A stretch of DNA of 6,022 bases. It comes from Ktedonobacterales bacterium. GTDB taxonomy: Bacteria > Chloroflexota > Ktedonobacteria > Ktedonobacterales > JADMIN01. Below are positions 5,917 to 6,022 of the stretch, piece after piece. The stretch is taken from NCBI GenBank assembly GCA_025928125.1, contig JAICKD010000229.1, positions 1 to 6,022 of the forward strand, written 5' to 3'. Both the position numbers and the translations under genes were made by a program. The notes beneath the pieces were generated by a model. It was not told the origin of the DNA. It did not search any database and worked only from the letters and a program-made list of their open reading frames with translations. How positions within the stretch are numbered: the stretch's first letter is position 1; each line of letters opens with the position of its first letter.

Positions 5917-6022
5917 GTGATTCCAGCGGACTTCCTGACGTTCTTCGCCGCCAGCCTCACCGCCGATGGCGCGCTGATCGGCCTGCTCTTCGTCGCCATC
6001 GCCATTGAGCCGGAGCGCACCT
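5917..6022 (+). CDS. Probable membrane protein of unknown function, N-terminal fragment
   Basis: Only the first 35 residues are in the window, and the frame stays open to the right edge. Residues about 6-30 are a hydrophobic segment containing FFAAS, GALIGLLFVAIAI and then the charged PERT. I recall a similar first transmembrane helix, with GALIGLLFVA followed by a PER-type turn, from small bacterial multi-helix membrane proteins of unknown function. That resemblance comes from memory. The GTG start is chosen because AAAGGA lies 8 nt upstream. In-frame alternatives are GTG at 5899 and an ATG at 5848 that would overlap the start of the divergent gene. The gene is transcribed away from the thioesterase-like gene. 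Coding character is supported by the G/C-rich third positions and the coherent hydrophobic helix, but the fragment is short. Confidence 0.55.
   Translation, partial: MIPADFLTFFAASLTADGALIGLLFVAIAIEPERT

Overview
The window is GC-rich (about 60% or more by eye), densely coding bacterial DNA. It holds two complete genes and two genes cut by the window edges. The mix of an SARP/AfsR-like BTAD-ATPase-TPR regulator, a bacterial BAAT-type acyl transferase/thioesterase and a berberine-bridge-type FAD oxidase, together with GTG and TTG starts behind clear Shine-Dalgarno sequences, fits the Chloroflexota (for example Ktedonobacterales-like soil lineages) or high-GC Actinomycetota. This is an inference from gene content only. 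There is no ribosomal RNA or other phylogenetic marker here.

Layout. (1) Positions 1-835, minus strand: the N-terminal 278 residues of a PCMH-type FAD-binding oxidoreductase, running off the left edge. (2) 836-1001: a 166-bp non-coding gap. (3) 1002-4334, minus: a 1110-residue regulator with an N-terminal OmpR-like winged helix and BTAD domain, a central P-loop ATPase and C-terminal TPR-like helices, starting at TTG. (4) 4335-4556: a 222-bp AT-richer leader/promoter region with a good sigma-70-like promoter, a possible second promoter and an array of three 10-bp direct repeats. (5) 4557-5849, minus: a 430-residue BAAT/acyl-CoA thioesterase family protein with an apparent Ser-Asp-His triad. 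(6) 5850-5916: a short divergent intergenic region. (7) 5917-6022, plus: the first 35 residues of a probable membrane protein, running off the right edge.

The three minus-strand genes are read in the order thioesterase-like enzyme, regulator, oxidase. The gaps of 222 and 166 bp, and the promoter directly after the thioesterase stop codon, suggest the regulator has its own transcript rather than being part of a tight operon. No intrinsic terminator is visible between the genes, so read-through is possible. SARP-like regulators often sit next to the genes they control. Here the neighbours are an acyl-thioester hydrolase or transferase and a flavin oxidase, which would fit a small metabolic or secondary-metabolite locus, but no substrate can be inferred.

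The most interesting signal is the repeat array at 4423-4452. It has the organisation (direct repeats at about one helical turn) that BTAD-associated winged-helix domains are known to bind, and it lies in the leader of the gene for just such a protein, so autoregulation is a testable possibility. I found no CRISPR array, mobile element, tRNA or rRNA.
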